DNA of 33,987 bases from assembly GCA_034090805.1 (NCBI GenBank), contig JAXDRV010000096.1:1-33987 (forward strand), written 5' to 3'. Shown one piece after another: positions 24,871 to 33,930 of the stretch. Source of the DNA: Ornithomonoglobus_A sp034090805 (GTDB lineage: Bacteria > Bacillota > Clostridia > UBA1381). Under the pieces are notes generated by a model, which saw only the letters and a list, made by a program, of their open reading frames with translations, was not told where the DNA came from and did no database searches. Both the position numbers and the translations under genes were made by a program. How positions within the stretch are numbered: the stretch's first letter is position 1; every line of letters starts with the position of its first letter.

Positions 24871-27800
24871 TTAATCCCAGAACGAAACCTGATCCGCATC
24901 GGGGAGATCCTCAAAGCACCCCATTTCGTCAAGCGTTTCGATATTTGTTTTTGTTATCCCCGAACGTATTCTCAAGTCCTCAACGGTCTTAAACGGTCCG
25001 CTGTCACGTGCCGCCGTTATCGCCTTTGCGGCATTTTCACCGAGTCCCGGAATTGCGTTAAGCGGCGGCAGGATACCGTTGTCCGTCAGCAAAAAGTCTG
25101 TTGCATGGGATTTGTATAAATCTATTTCAACAAATTCAATTCCTCGTGCATACATTTCTATACATATTTCGAGAATGGGTATAAGATTTTCCTCCTTGGG
25201 GGAGATTGTGTTGTTCTTTTTCTTGGCGATAATCTCCGCCATTGCCTCTCTTGCCTTTTCCATGCCCTTTGCCATAATAGAAGCGTCAAAATCGTCAGCT
25301 CTTACGCTGAAATACGCTATATAAAATGCCTCCGGGTGATGCACCTTGAAATATGCGATCCTAAACGCCATCGTAACATACGCAACGGCGTGCGCCTTGG
25401 GGAACATATACTTTATCTTTTTGCAGGAGGCTATGTACCAGTCCGGCACGTCAGCCGCCTTCATTGCCTCCTCGTCCTCCGGCTTTAGTCCCTTGCCCTT
25501 TCGGACGCTTTCCATTATCTTGAACGAATGTCCCGGCTCAACGCCCTTTGCGATAAGATAAATCATTATATCGTCACGGGCGCATATCGAGTGCGACAAG
25601 TCCGTCAAGCCCTGTCTTATCAAATCCTGCGCATTTCCGAGCCACACGTCCGTCCCGTGCGAAAGTCCCGAAATTCTCACAAGCTCCGAAAACGTCGTCG
25701 GCTTTGTGTCCTCAAGCATCTGCCGCACAAACTTCGTACCGAACTCCGGTATGCCGTAGCTGCCGAGGCTTGTTCCAATGTCGTCATTTAGCTTCAGCGC
25801 TTTATTCGAGGTAAACAAGCTCAGCGTTTCCGGATCGCCCAAAGGTATCGTCTGCGGGTCTATTCCCGTCAAGTCCTGGAGCATTCTTATAACCGTAGGG
25901 TCATCGTGTCCGAGCTCATCAAGCTTTAGAAGGTTTGCGTCTATCGAGTGATAGTCGAAATGCGTTGTTACTATAGTCGAGTTCGGGTCGTCCGCCGGAT
26001 GCTGCACCGGGCAGAACTCATGTATATTATTCGTATACGGAACAACTATTATGCCGCCGGGATGCTGCCCTGAGGTACGCTTTACGCCGACGCACCCCTG
26101 CGCAAGGCGGCGCATCTCCGCACCGCGCATCTGTATTCCCTTTTCCTCGCAGTATTTGCGGACGTAGCCGAACGCTGTCTTTTCGGCAACAGTGCCTATC
26201 GTGCCCGCTCTGAACACAAATCCCTCGCCGAAAAACGTTTCTGTATATTTATGTATTGTCGGTTGGTATTCGCCGCTGAAATTCAAGTCGATATCCGGCT
26301 CCTTGTCACCCGCAAAGCCGAGGAACGTTTCAAACGGTATGTCGTGTCCGTCCTTTTTATACTGCGTTCCGCACTTCGGGCAGACCTTATCCGGCAGGTC
26401 ACACCCCGAAATACCCGTATCCGAGCCTATAAACTCCACGTTTTTGCAGTTTGGGCATATATAGTGCGCCGGAAGAGAATTAACCTCCGTTATATCCGAC
26501 AAAAACGCAACGAACGACGAGCCGACAGATCCTCTCGATCCGACAAGATACCCGTCCGAAAGCGATTTTCTCACAAGCTCCTGCGCTATCCTGTACATAA
26601 CCGAAAAGCCGTATGTCGTGATTGAGTGCAGTTCCTTGTCAAGCCGCTTCTGCACAAGCTCCGGCAGAGGATCGCCGTATATCTCCTTTGCCTTTGCAAG
26701 AGAGTCGTTTACGATTGCGTCCTTCGCACCCTCGACAACCGGCGGGCATTTCTCCTTCGGTATCGGCCTTACGTCCTCTATCATATCAGCGATTTTATTC
26801 GTGTTTGTCACGACAACCTCATACGCCTTTTCCTTGCCGAGATACTCAAATTCCTTGAGCATCTCCTCCGTCGTTCTGAAATAAAGCGGCGCTTGATTGT
26901 CTGCGTCCTTAAAGCCCTTGTAGTGCATCAGGATCTTGCGGTAATCCGCTCCCTCCTTGTCCATGAAATGCACATCGCACGTTGCGCATACCGGCTTATT
27001 GTATTTTTCTCCCAGTTCAACGATTTTTCTGTTTAGGTTTCGCAAATCCTCGTCCGTATTGATATGCGGAAAATCGTCCGACAGCTTCATATACGCATTG
27101 TTGCCTATCGGCTGAATTTCGAGGTAATCGTAAAAGTCGACTATCTCCTTTATCGTGTCCTCATTCTCGCCGTTCACGACAGCACGGAACAGCTCTCCCG
27201 CCTCGCACGCAGAGCCTAAGATAAGTCCCTCCCGCTTCTGTGAGATAAGGCTTTTGGGAAGTCTTGGCGTTCTGAAAAAGTACCTCAGCTGCGACTGCGA
27301 GATCATTTCATATATATTGCGTATGCCCTTTAGATTTTTCGCAAGTATTATAATATGAAACGCTTTGTTTTTCTTTGCTGCGCTGCGCATATCATAGCTG
27401 CTGTTAAGAATTTCAAGCCGTATTTTTCCCTCGCCTCTAAGCTGCTCTATCATTTTTACGAATGCGTCCGCAGTCGCCTTTGCATCGTCAACCGCACGGT
27501 GGTGGTTTTCGAGAATTACGTTCAGATGGTTTGTTATGGTGTCAAGCTTATAATTGTGCAAAAACGGATACATACACCTTGCAAGCATCAGCGTGTCGAG
27601 ATACGGAAAATCAAAATCCTCTCCCATTTCCTCCGCCTTGCGCTTCATAAAGCCTATGTCGAATGACGCATTATGCGCAACAAGCACGCAGCCCTTGCAA
27701 AATTCCTTGAATTTGGGCAGCTGCACCTCAATCGGCTCTGCGTCCGCTACCATTTCGTCCGTTATGCCGGTAAGCGCTTGGATTTTTTCCGGTATAGGCA

Positions 27801-28908
27801 TATTCGGATTCACAAACGTTGACCATTTATCGGTTATGACTCCGTTTTCAACCTTTACCGCACCTATTTCGGTTATGCCGTTGGTTTTATTGTCAAGCCC
27901 CGTTGTTTCTATATCGAACACAACAAACGGCGAATCTATCGTTTCGTCCTTTACGCCGTATGTTATCAGCTTGCCATCGTCCACGAGATAACCCTCAACG
28001 CCGTACAGAACCTTTATTTTTTCGTTGTAATTTGAGGCGTGCATTGCGTCGGGATAAGACTGAACAACACCGTGGTCTGTTATGGCAACAGCCTTATGCC
28101 CCCAATAGATGGCTCTGTTTATCAAATCCGATGCCGGTGAAATTGCGTCCATTGCCGACATCTGCGTGTGCATATGAAGCTCAACACGCTTGACGGGCGC
28201 ATTGTCCTTTCTTATCGGAGGTGCGCTTATCTCGGCAATATCACGTGCCATGACAACCGTTTCCTTGGCAAATTCGTCATACTGCGCCTGACCTCTGCAC
28301 ACAAGATAAATCCCGCCCTTTTTGACACCTGCCTTAATCGGCGAATACAAATCCTTGAACGCCTTATCGTCCTCCGTTTTTGGTACGAACATCTTAATCG
28401 AGATCGAGTCGGTATTGTCCGTTATATCCATCGTGACAAGGTGAAATTCCTTGCCTGTCTTTTTAGATTTTATATCCCTGTCGTCAAGCGCAAACACCTT
28501 TCCCGACAGCGTAACACGTCCCGAATTTTCGCCTATCGACGCTATCGCCGTTATATCATCGTGTATTGCCCGTCCGTAAAGCATCTCGGTTGCGTTTGCC
28601 TTGCCGAGAATTTTTTTGCGGGTATGCCCCTCCGCACCGTCCGTATCGGACGCTTCGGAAACCTCGTAAAGCATCACGTTTTTATCCGATACCGTCCTGC
28701 GTTCATTTATCTCATACGAAATCCCGTTCAGGCTGTATGCCGCCTTGACCGCATTTGCGGCTGCCTCCGCAGTATCGGACGGAGTGCCGTGCTCAAATAT
28801 AATATGCATTTTCCTTGCGCTTTTTGATACGTTTACCTTATCAACCGTAAGCGCACGTATTTCCTCACCGATTACCGGCGGAAATACGCTTCCTAATTTA
28901 GGGCTCAT
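24871..28908 (-). CDS. polC: DNA polymerase III alpha subunit, PolC type
   Basis: The 1345-residue replicase of Gram-positive chromosomes carries its own 3'-5' exonuclease. Domains in order: a short N-terminal domain; OB fold (about 130-176); PHP domain split around the exonuclease (ELHMHTQMSAMDAI at about 243); DnaQ-like exonuclease (FDIETTGLD at 331, HNASFDIGF at 412, HHRAVDDA at 469); palm with a four-cysteine zinc site (818-846) and the catalytic PDIDLNFSG (871-879); C-terminal helix-hairpin-helix (GLGENAAKAI). It is about 90 residues shorter than the B. subtilis enzyme, mainly at the N-terminus. GAAGGAGAATAA precedes the ATG. Palindromic repeats flank it on both sides. Confidence 0.98.
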   Translation of the reverse strand: MSPKLGSVFPPVIGEEIRALTVDKVNVSKSARKMHIIFEHGTPSDTAEAAANAVKAAYSLNGISYEINERRTVSDKNVMLYEVSEASDTDGAEGHTRKKILGKANATEMLYGRAIHDDITAIASIGENSGRVTLSGKVFALDDRDIKSKKTGKEFHLVTMDITDNTDSISIKMFVPKTEDDKAFKDLYSPIKAGVKKGGIYLVCRGQAQYDEFAKETVVMARDIAEISAPPIRKDNAPVKRVELHMHTQMSAMDAISPASDLINRAIYWGHKAVAITDHGVVQSYPDAMHASNYNEKIKVLYGVEGYLVDDGKLITYGVKDETIDSPFVVFDIETTGLDNKTNGITEIGAVKVENGVITDKWSTFVNPNMPIPEKIQALTGITDEMVADAEPIEVQLPKFKEFCKGCVLVAHNASFDIGFMKRKAEEMGEDFDFPYLDTLMLARCMYPFLHNYKLDTITNHLNVILENHHRAVDDAKATADAFVKMIEQLRGEGKIRLEILNSSYDMRSAAKKNKAFHIIILAKNLKGIRNIYEMISQSQLRYFFRTPRLPKSLISQKREGLILGSACEAGELFRAVVNGENEDTIKEIVDFYDYLEIQPIGNNAYMKLSDDFPHINTDEDLRNLNRKIVELGEKYNKPVCATCDVHFMDKEGADYRKILMHYKGFKDADNQAPLYFRTTEEMLKEFEYLGKEKAYEVVVTNTNKIADMIEDVRPIPKEKCPPVVEGAKDAIVNDSLAKAKEIYGDPLPELVQKRLDKELHSITTYGFSVMYRIAQELVRKSLSDGYLVGSRGSVGSSFVAFLSDITEVNSLPAHYICPNCKNVEFIGSDTGISGCDLPDKVCPKCGTQYKKDGHDIPFETFLGFAGDKEPDIDLNFSGEYQPTIHKYTETFFGEGFVFRAGTIGTVAEKTAFGYVRKYCEEKGIQMRGAEMRRLAQGCVGVKRTSGQHPGGIIVVPYTNNIHEFCPVQHPADDPNSTIVTTHFDYHSIDANLLKLDELGHDDPTVIRMLQDLTGIDPQTIPLGDPETLSLFTSNKALKLNDDIGTSLGSYGIPEFGTKFVRQMLEDTKPTTFSELVRISGLSHGTDVWLGNAQDLIRQGLTDLSHSICARDDIMIYLIAKGVEPGHSFKIMESVRKGKGLKPEDEEAMKAADVPDWYIASCKKIKYMFPKAHAVAYVTMAFRIAYFKVHHPEAFYIAYFSVRADDFDASIMAKGMEKAREAMAEIIAKKKNNTISPKEENLIPILEICIEMYARGIEFVEIDLYKSHATDFLLTDNGILPPLNAIPGLGENAAKAITAARDSGPFKTVEDLRIRSGITKTNIETLDEMGCFEDLPDADQVSFWD

Positions 28909-28936
28909 TTATTCTCCTTCTTTTTCTTTATTTGGT

Positions 28937-29079
28937 GATTGTAAAATTCAAGATTTCCTCGGAATTTGTAATGTTTATGATTGAGTTTCAGCGAGTTCCC
29001 GAACGAAGTGAGGGATGTCTGAGCTGAAATTCAAGCAGAAACATCTCAAATTCCGCTAAAATCTCGATTTTTACAATTA
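28937..29079. repeat. Type B palindromic repeat between purL and polC
   Basis: The outer arms GATTGTAAAA (28937-28946) and TTTTACAATTA (29069-29079) enclose a 32-base stem (28961-28992 with 29023-29054; about five mismatches). The loop GAGTTCCCGAACGAAGTGAG matches, in inverted form, the loops at 15822-15863. The same outer arms bracket the nrdD leader element at 2277-2515. Confidence 0.85.
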
Positions 29080-29098
29080 CATATTTATTTATGCTTGA

Positions 29099-29123
29099 GA
29101 GGCTGTTGCAGCGCAACAGCCTC
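29099..29123 (-). terminator. Hairpin after purL
   Basis: GAGGCTGTTGC and GCAACAGCCTC form a perfect 11-base stem with a 3-base loop nine bases after the purL stop. The minus-strand sequence after it (TCAAGCATAAAT) lacks a T-tract, so termination may be partial, allowing read-through to polC. Confidence 0.6.
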
Positions 29124-29131
29124 AGATATGA

Positions 29132-32100
29132 TTATTTAAAATACTTTACGCCCGCCTCAAATATCCTCTGATCCTTTTCGCCGGGTACGTTAAAGGCAAT
29201 ATTCTTTCCGAGTCTTTCGCTGTGACCCATTTTACCCAAAACTCGTCCGTCAGGGCTTGTTATTCCCTCGATCGCCGCAGCCGAGCCGTTGGGATTCCAT
29301 GCTATATCATAAGTAGCCTTGTCCTCAAGGTTTACATACTGCGTTGCTATCTGACCGTTTGCCGCAAGCTCCGCAATCTGCTCCGGTGATGCGATAAATC
29401 TTCCCTCGCCGTGCGACAGCGCAATAGTATGAACATCTCCCGTTTCAACATTCGCAAGCCACGGTGACTTATTCGAGGCAATCCTCGTTCTTGCCATGCA
29501 GGAAACGTGTCTGCCTATGGTATTGAATGTAAGCGTGGGCGAATTTTCGTCAAGATCCCTTATCTCGCCGTAGGGTACAAGTCCGAGCTTGATAAGTGCC
29601 TGGAAGCCGTTGCATATTCCAAGCATAAGTCCGTCCCTATTCTTGAGCATATTCATAACAGCGTCCTTTACAAGCGGGTTTCTGAATGCCGTTGCAATGA
29701 ACTTGCCCGAACCCTCCGGCTCATCTCCGCCGGAAAAGCCGCCGGGAATCATAACGATCTGTGAGTTGTTTATCCTCTTTTCCATTTCCTTCATCGAGTA
29801 AGCAACATCATCACCTGTGAGGTTTCTTATAACGAACACATCTGCTGTGCCGCCCGCCTTTTCAAAAGCTCTCGCCGTATCGTATTCGCAGTTTGTGCCG
29901 GGGAATACGGGTATGAATATTCTCGGCTTTGCGAATTTTTCTCCGGCAACGGTTATGCTTCTCTTGCTGTAGCTGTAGGTTTCAGGCTCGCTTGTAAAAT
30001 GCCCTGCCTTTGTGGGGAATACCTTTTCAAGCGGCTTTTGCCATACCGCACACGCCTCGCCGAGGTCTATCGAAACACCCTCAAGGTCAATTGACGTTTT
30101 CTCCTGCGTATATCCGAGAGTTACCGCTCCGTCCGTTTCCGTATCCTTTTCCACCTCAAGCACAATCGATCCCAAAGGCGCATTAAATATCAGCTCATTC
30201 GAGATATTCAGCTTAATTCCTATCATGTTTCCGAATGCCATCTTTGACAGCACCTCGGCAAGTCCGAAGCCCTTAACAACGCATGAGGACAGCACCGCAC
30301 CCTCGCTTATAAGCGCATGAACCTTGTCATACATCGCCTTAAGCTCATCAAATACGGGCAGATCGTTTTCGTCACGCTTAAGCTCAAACATAACAAGCTT
30401 TGTGCCTGCCTTTTTAAGCTCCTGCGAAATCACCTTATCCGCCTTTACCGGCGCAACCGCAAACGACGTAAGCGTCGGCGGAACGTCAAGCTCATTAAAT
30501 GAACCGCTCATCGAGTCCTTGCCGCCTATAGCCGCAATGCCCAATTCAAGCTGAGTCTTGTATGCTCCCAAAAGTGCCGCAAACGGCTTGCCCCAACGCT
30601 TGGGGTCTGTTCCGAGTCTTTCAAAATATTCCTGGAACGTCAAGTATATCTTCTTATAATCCGCACCGAGGGCAACCGCCTTAGATACCGATTCCACAAT
30701 TGCATATGTTGAGCCGTGATACGGGCTTCTGCTTGACAAATCGGGGTTGTAGCCGAAGGTCATGACTGTGGCTGTGTTTGTTTCTCCGTCAAGAACAGGC
30801 ACCTTTGCCGCCATACCGTCCGTCGGCGTAAGCTGATATTTTCCGCCCCAGGGCATAAGCACCGATCCCGCTCCTATGGTCGAGTCGAATTTTTCCGAAA
30901 GTCCCTTTTGTGAGCATACGTTTAAGTCGGACAGCGTTTCAAGCCATTTTGCCTTTACGTCTGTTACCTCACCGCAGCCGAACAGTCTTTCGCACTTGGG
31001 CAGCTCTACCTCAATATCCGTATTTTTCGTTGCACCGTTGGTGTTGAGGAATGCTCTTGAAATATCGCATATCGTCTTGCCGCGCCAATTCATGACAAGC
31101 CTCGGCTCCTCCGTTACAACGGCAACCTTTGTTGCCTCAAGGTTTTCATCATTTGCATACTTAATAAATGTATCTGCGTCCTCCGCTCTCACAACAACAG
31201 CCATTCTCTCCTGTGATTCGGAGATTGCAAGCTCCGTTCCGTCAAGACCCTCGTACTTTTTGGGTACCTTGTCAAGGTCTATTTGCAGTCCGTCCGCAAG
31301 CTCGCCTATCGCAACGGAAACACCGCCCGCACCGAAGTCGTTGCAGCGCTTGATAAGAGTCGTAACCTTTTCATCTCTGAAAAGTCTTTGTATTTTTCTT
31401 TCAACGGGAGGATTACCCTTCTGCACCTCAGAGCCGCAGGTGACAACGCTCTTTTCATCGTGAGCCTTTGAAGATCCCGTTGCTCCGCCTATGCCGTCAC
31501 GACCGGTACGGCCGCCGAGCAGCACAATAACATCACCCGCCGAGGGCGTTTCTCTTATAACATTCTTTTTGGGAGCGGCACCGATAACCGCACCTATCTC
31601 CATTCTCTTTGCAACGTAGCCCTCGTGATAAATCTCCTGAACCTGACCCGTTGCAAGACCTATCTGGTTGCCGTAGGAGCTGTAGCCGGACGATGCGCCC
31701 TTTGTGATCTTTCTCTGCATAAGCTTTCCGGGGAGCGTGTCCTTAAGCGATACTCTCGGATCTCCCGCACCGGTAACACGCATTGCCTGGTATACATACG
31801 AACGTCCCGAAAGCGGATCTCTTATAGCTCCGCCCAGACACGTTGCAGCGCCGCCGAACGGCTCGATTTCCGTCGGGTGATTGTGTGTTTCGTTCTTAAA
31901 CATGATAAGCCACGGCTCGTCAACGCCGTTTACGTCTACATTAACAACAATTGAGCAGGCATTGATTTCCTCCGACTCGTCTATTTCCTTCAAAAGTCCC
32001 TTTTTCTTAAGCTGCTTTACTATAATCGTAGCCATGTTCATAAGGCACATATCCCTGTCGGGAGCGTACAGCTCAGCCTTCGCCTTCTTGTATTCCTCGT

Positions 32101-32851
32101 ATGCGTCCTTTATAACATCGGCATATTTTCCGTTTTCGATTGTAACATTATTTATCCTTGTGGAGAATGTAGTGTGACGGCAGTGGTCGGACCAATATGT
32201 GTCAATCATTCTCATTTCCGTAACTGTCGGGTCACGCTTTTCCGTGTTTTTGAAATACTCTTGGCAGAACTTCAAATCGTCAATATCCATGGCAAATCCC
32301 ATTTTGCCGAGGAACTCCTCCATTGCGCCCTCGTCCATCGAGATAAATCCGTCAACAACCGCAACGTCCTCCGGCACGGTTATTTCCATATCGAGTGTTT
32401 CCGGCTTTTCAAGCGATGCTTCACGAGCCTCAACCGGGTTTATAACGTAATTCTTGACACGCTCAAGCTCCTCGTCCGAAACCTCGCCCACAAGCACGTA
32501 TACCTTGGCGCTGCGAACCTGAGGACGCTCCTTTTCCGTCAGAATTGAGATACACTCCTCCGCAGATGCGGCTCTCTGGTCAAACTGACCCGGCAGATAC
32601 TCAACCGCAAATGCCTTGCCCTCGCTTATTTCGATTTCCTCGTCATATGCGTTGTCAACGGGCGGCTCGGAGAATATAAGTCCTCTCGCCTTTGCATATT
32701 CCTCGTCGGAGATGCCGTCAACATCATAGCGGTTTATGATTCTGACCGCCTCAAGACCGCTCATTGAAAGATTTTCCTTTAAATCCTCCAAAACGCCCTT
32801 CGCCTCAACGTCAAAGCCGGGCTTTTTTTCAACATAAATTCTTCTTACCAT
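29132..32851 (-). CDS. purL: Phosphoribosylformylglycinamidine synthase, single-chain
   Basis: The 1239-residue fused enzyme makes FGAM from FGAR, glutamine and ATP in purine synthesis. The N-terminal PurS-like part is followed by the AIR-synthase-type halves, with DTYWSDHCRHTTF, FKNETHNHPTEIEPFGGAATCLGG and GGRTGRDGIGGA. The C-terminal glutaminase begins at about 976 (RIFIPVFPGTNCEYD) and holds nucleophile Cys1080 (GICNGFQ), with His1210 and Glu1212 (GHSE). Firmicutes such as Bacillus split this into purS/purQ/purL, so the long form is of the type also found in many Clostridia. AGGAGGA precedes the ATG, four bases after the upstream stop. No purine riboswitch is seen. Confidence 0.97.
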   Translation of the reverse strand: MVRRIYVEKKPGFDVEAKGVLEDLKENLSMSGLEAVRIINRYDVDGISDEEYAKARGLIFSEPPVDNAYDEEIEISEGKAFAVEYLPGQFDQRAASAEECISILTEKERPQVRSAKVYVLVGEVSDEELERVKNYVINPVEAREASLEKPETLDMEITVPEDVAVVDGFISMDEGAMEEFLGKMGFAMDIDDLKFCQEYFKNTEKRDPTVTEMRMIDTYWSDHCRHTTFSTRINNVTIENGKYADVIKDAYEEYKKAKAELYAPDRDMCLMNMATIIVKQLKKKGLLKEIDESEEINACSIVVNVDVNGVDEPWLIMFKNETHNHPTEIEPFGGAATCLGGAIRDPLSGRSYVYQAMRVTGAGDPRVSLKDTLPGKLMQRKITKGASSGYSSYGNQIGLATGQVQEIYHEGYVAKRMEIGAVIGAAPKKNVIRETPSAGDVIVLLGGRTGRDGIGGATGSSKAHDEKSVVTCGSEVQKGNPPVERKIQRLFRDEKVTTLIKRCNDFGAGGVSVAIGELADGLQIDLDKVPKKYEGLDGTELAISESQERMAVVVRAEDADTFIKYANDENLEATKVAVVTEEPRLVMNWRGKTICDISRAFLNTNGATKNTDIEVELPKCERLFGCGEVTDVKAKWLETLSDLNVCSQKGLSEKFDSTIGAGSVLMPWGGKYQLTPTDGMAAKVPVLDGETNTATVMTFGYNPDLSSRSPYHGSTYAIVESVSKAVALGADYKKIYLTFQEYFERLGTDPKRWGKPFAALLGAYKTQLELGIAAIGGKDSMSGSFNELDVPPTLTSFAVAPVKADKVISQELKKAGTKLVMFELKRDENDLPVFDELKAMYDKVHALISEGAVLSSCVVKGFGLAEVLSKMAFGNMIGIKLNISNELIFNAPLGSIVLEVEKDTETDGAVTLGYTQEKTSIDLEGVSIDLGEACAVWQKPLEKVFPTKAGHFTSEPETYSYSKRSITVAGEKFAKPRIFIPVFPGTNCEYDTARAFEKAGGTADVFVIRNLTGDDVAYSMKEMEKRINNSQIVMIPGGFSGGDEPEGSGKFIATAFRNPLVKDAVMNMLKNRDGLMLGICNGFQALIKLGLVPYGEIRDLDENSPTLTFNTIGRHVSCMARTRIASNKSPWLANVETGDVHTIALSHGEGRFIASPEQIAELAANGQIATQYVNLEDKATYDIAWNPNGSAAAIEGITSPDGRVLGKMGHSERLGKNIAFNVPGEKDQRIFEAGVKYFK

Positions 32852-32855
32852 GTGT

Positions 32856-33458
32856 TTATCCTCCTATTTTTATAAGCTCTGTAAGAACTCCTTTTCCTTT
32901 ATCATCAATTTCGATAACAGCCACGCCGGTGTTGCTCAGAGTAAAGCATCGGCTGTCATCCGTGGCAAGTCCGAGCAGTCCCGCCATTATATGTCTTGCC
33001 GTACCGAGGTGCGTAACGAGAAAAACATTCCCGTCTTTATGCTCACCTAACATACGCTCCAAAAATACGTTCACACGCTCCTGCACATCTGCGGCACTCT
33101 CGCCCTTGGGCGGTCTGTATGTAAACCAATTTTCTCGCCATGCACGGTATTCATCTGGAAAGCGTTCCTCGATCTCGTCGAAGGTCATATCGTCCCATTC
33201 GCCGAAATCACGCTCAATCAGACCGAAGCTCATGCGCATATTAAGGCCTCTTTGCTCAACATATGGCGATATTGTGTCAACCGCACGCTTAAGGGGACTT
33301 GTGTAAACCGTATCGGCGCTTATGTCTCTCAGCCTTGACGCAAGCTCCCTCGCCTGCCGCCTGCCTGTCTTGTTAAGGGAAATATCCTTTAAGCCTATAC
33401 AGGCATTGCGCAGATTGGAATCAGTCTGTCCGTGACGTATTACATACACTCTTACCAT
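32856..33458 (-). CDS. Histidine phosphatase family protein (phosphoglycerate-mutase-like)
   Basis: The 200-residue product starts at the ATG at 33458, which has GGAGG eight bases upstream; a GTG three codons earlier lies inside that site. RHGQTDSN near the N-terminus gives the phosphorylated His, SPLKRAVDT the second Arg, ERDFGEWDDM the acid/base Glu region and VTHLGTARH the second His. Relatives include cofactor-dependent phosphoglycerate mutases and alpha-ribazole phosphatases; the substrate cannot be chosen. It is the first gene before purL, with only four bases between them. Confidence 0.92.
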   Translation of the reverse strand: MVRVYVIRHGQTDSNLRNACIGLKDISLNKTGRRQARELASRLRDISADTVYTSPLKRAVDTISPYVEQRGLNMRMSFGLIERDFGEWDDMTFDEIEERFPDEYRAWRENWFTYRPPKGESAADVQERVNVFLERMLGEHKDGNVFLVTHLGTARHIMAGLLGLATDDSRCFTLSNTGVAVIEIDDKGKGVLTELIKIGG

Positions 33459-33491
33459 GCAAAACACCTCCGTCTGAACATATATACATAC

Positions 33492-33520
33492 ATTTTATCA
33501 TATTTCAGTAAATATCGCAA
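33492..33520 (-). promoter_or_regulatory. Probable promoter of the phosphatase-purL unit
   Basis: Minus strand: TTGCGA (33520-33515), a 17-base spacer and TAAAAT (33497-33492), with TG one base before the -10. It is the only good candidate in the 33459-33611 gap, which otherwise is AT-rich without a gene. Confidence 0.5.
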
Positions 33521-33611
33521 GAATATACAGAAAAAAATTGCAAATTTTTTTGGTTTTTCGGATACTAAACATTTATTCAAAGCATTTTTTCGGATTTTTT
33601 TCAAAAAAGGG

Positions 33612-33640
33612 TTGACAAATGAATTAAACTGTGCTATTAT
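33612..33640 (+). promoter_or_regulatory. tRNA operon promoter
   Basis: TTGACA (33612-33617), exactly 17 bases, then TATTAT (33635-33640) with an extended TGC before it. The start is expected near 33647, about 20 bases before tRNA-Gly. Confidence 0.85.
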
Positions 33641-33667
33641 ATATAAGTCTTAACGATAGAATGAAAT

Positions 33668-33742
33668 GCGGGAGTGGCTCAGTGGTAGAGCGTCACCTTG
33701 CCAAGGTGAACGTCGCGAGTTCGAATCTCGTCTTCCGCTCCA
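33668..33742 (+). tRNA. tRNA-Gly (anticodon GCC), CCA encoded
   Basis: The cloverleaf folds with acceptor stem GCGGGAG/CTTCCGC (one G-T pair), the D-loop AGTGGTAGAGC region, anticodon stem TCACC/GGTGA around TTGCCAA (GCC at 33700-33702), and a T-arm GTTCGAATC. T is the discriminator and CCA is in the gene. Confidence 0.97.
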
Positions 33743-33749
33743 TTCATTG

Positions 33750-33776
33750 ACCACCGATAACATCGGTGGTTTTATA
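33750..33776 (+). terminator. Hairpin with T-run between the two tRNAs
   Basis: ACCACCGAT-AAC-ATCGGTGGT is a perfect 9-base stem followed by TTTAT. It looks like an intrinsic terminator or attenuator between tRNA-Gly and the initiator tRNA. Confidence 0.7.
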
Positions 33777-33777
33777 T

Positions 33778-33854
<77 letters not shown>

Positions 33855-33857
33855 AAT

Positions 33858-33897
33858 AAGAACCTCAAGGTTGATAGAAACCTTGAGGTTCTTGCTT
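33858..33897 (+). terminator. Terminator hairpin after the initiator tRNA
   Basis: AAGAACCTCAAGGTT (33858-33872) pairs perfectly with 33879-33893 around a 6-base loop, followed by GCTTT. The T-run is weak but the stem is long. Confidence 0.75.
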
Positions 33898-33900
33898 TAT

Positions 33901-33930
33901 CTAATAGGAAATTTCTCAATTTCCTATTAG
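33901..33930. repeat. Perfect 13-base palindromic hairpin
   Basis: CTAATAGGAAATT (33901-33913), loop TCTC and AATTTCCTATTAG (33918-33930). It comes seven bases after the tRNA terminator and is followed by an A-run, then GCAGCGAAGCGGAACG and a 6-base AGTCAC/GTGACT hairpin at the window end. Its role is unknown. Confidence 0.7.

Noticed and set aside
28168..28827. 219-codon plus-strand open frame opposite polC
   Set aside because: It is the shadow of the PolC OB and PHP region, with a composition typical of antisense translation.
32852..33667. Purine riboswitch or PurR box upstream of the purL unit
   Set aside because: I looked for the conserved purine-aptamer core and loops and for a paired PurR-type box and found neither; only an AT-rich leader and a promoter are seen.
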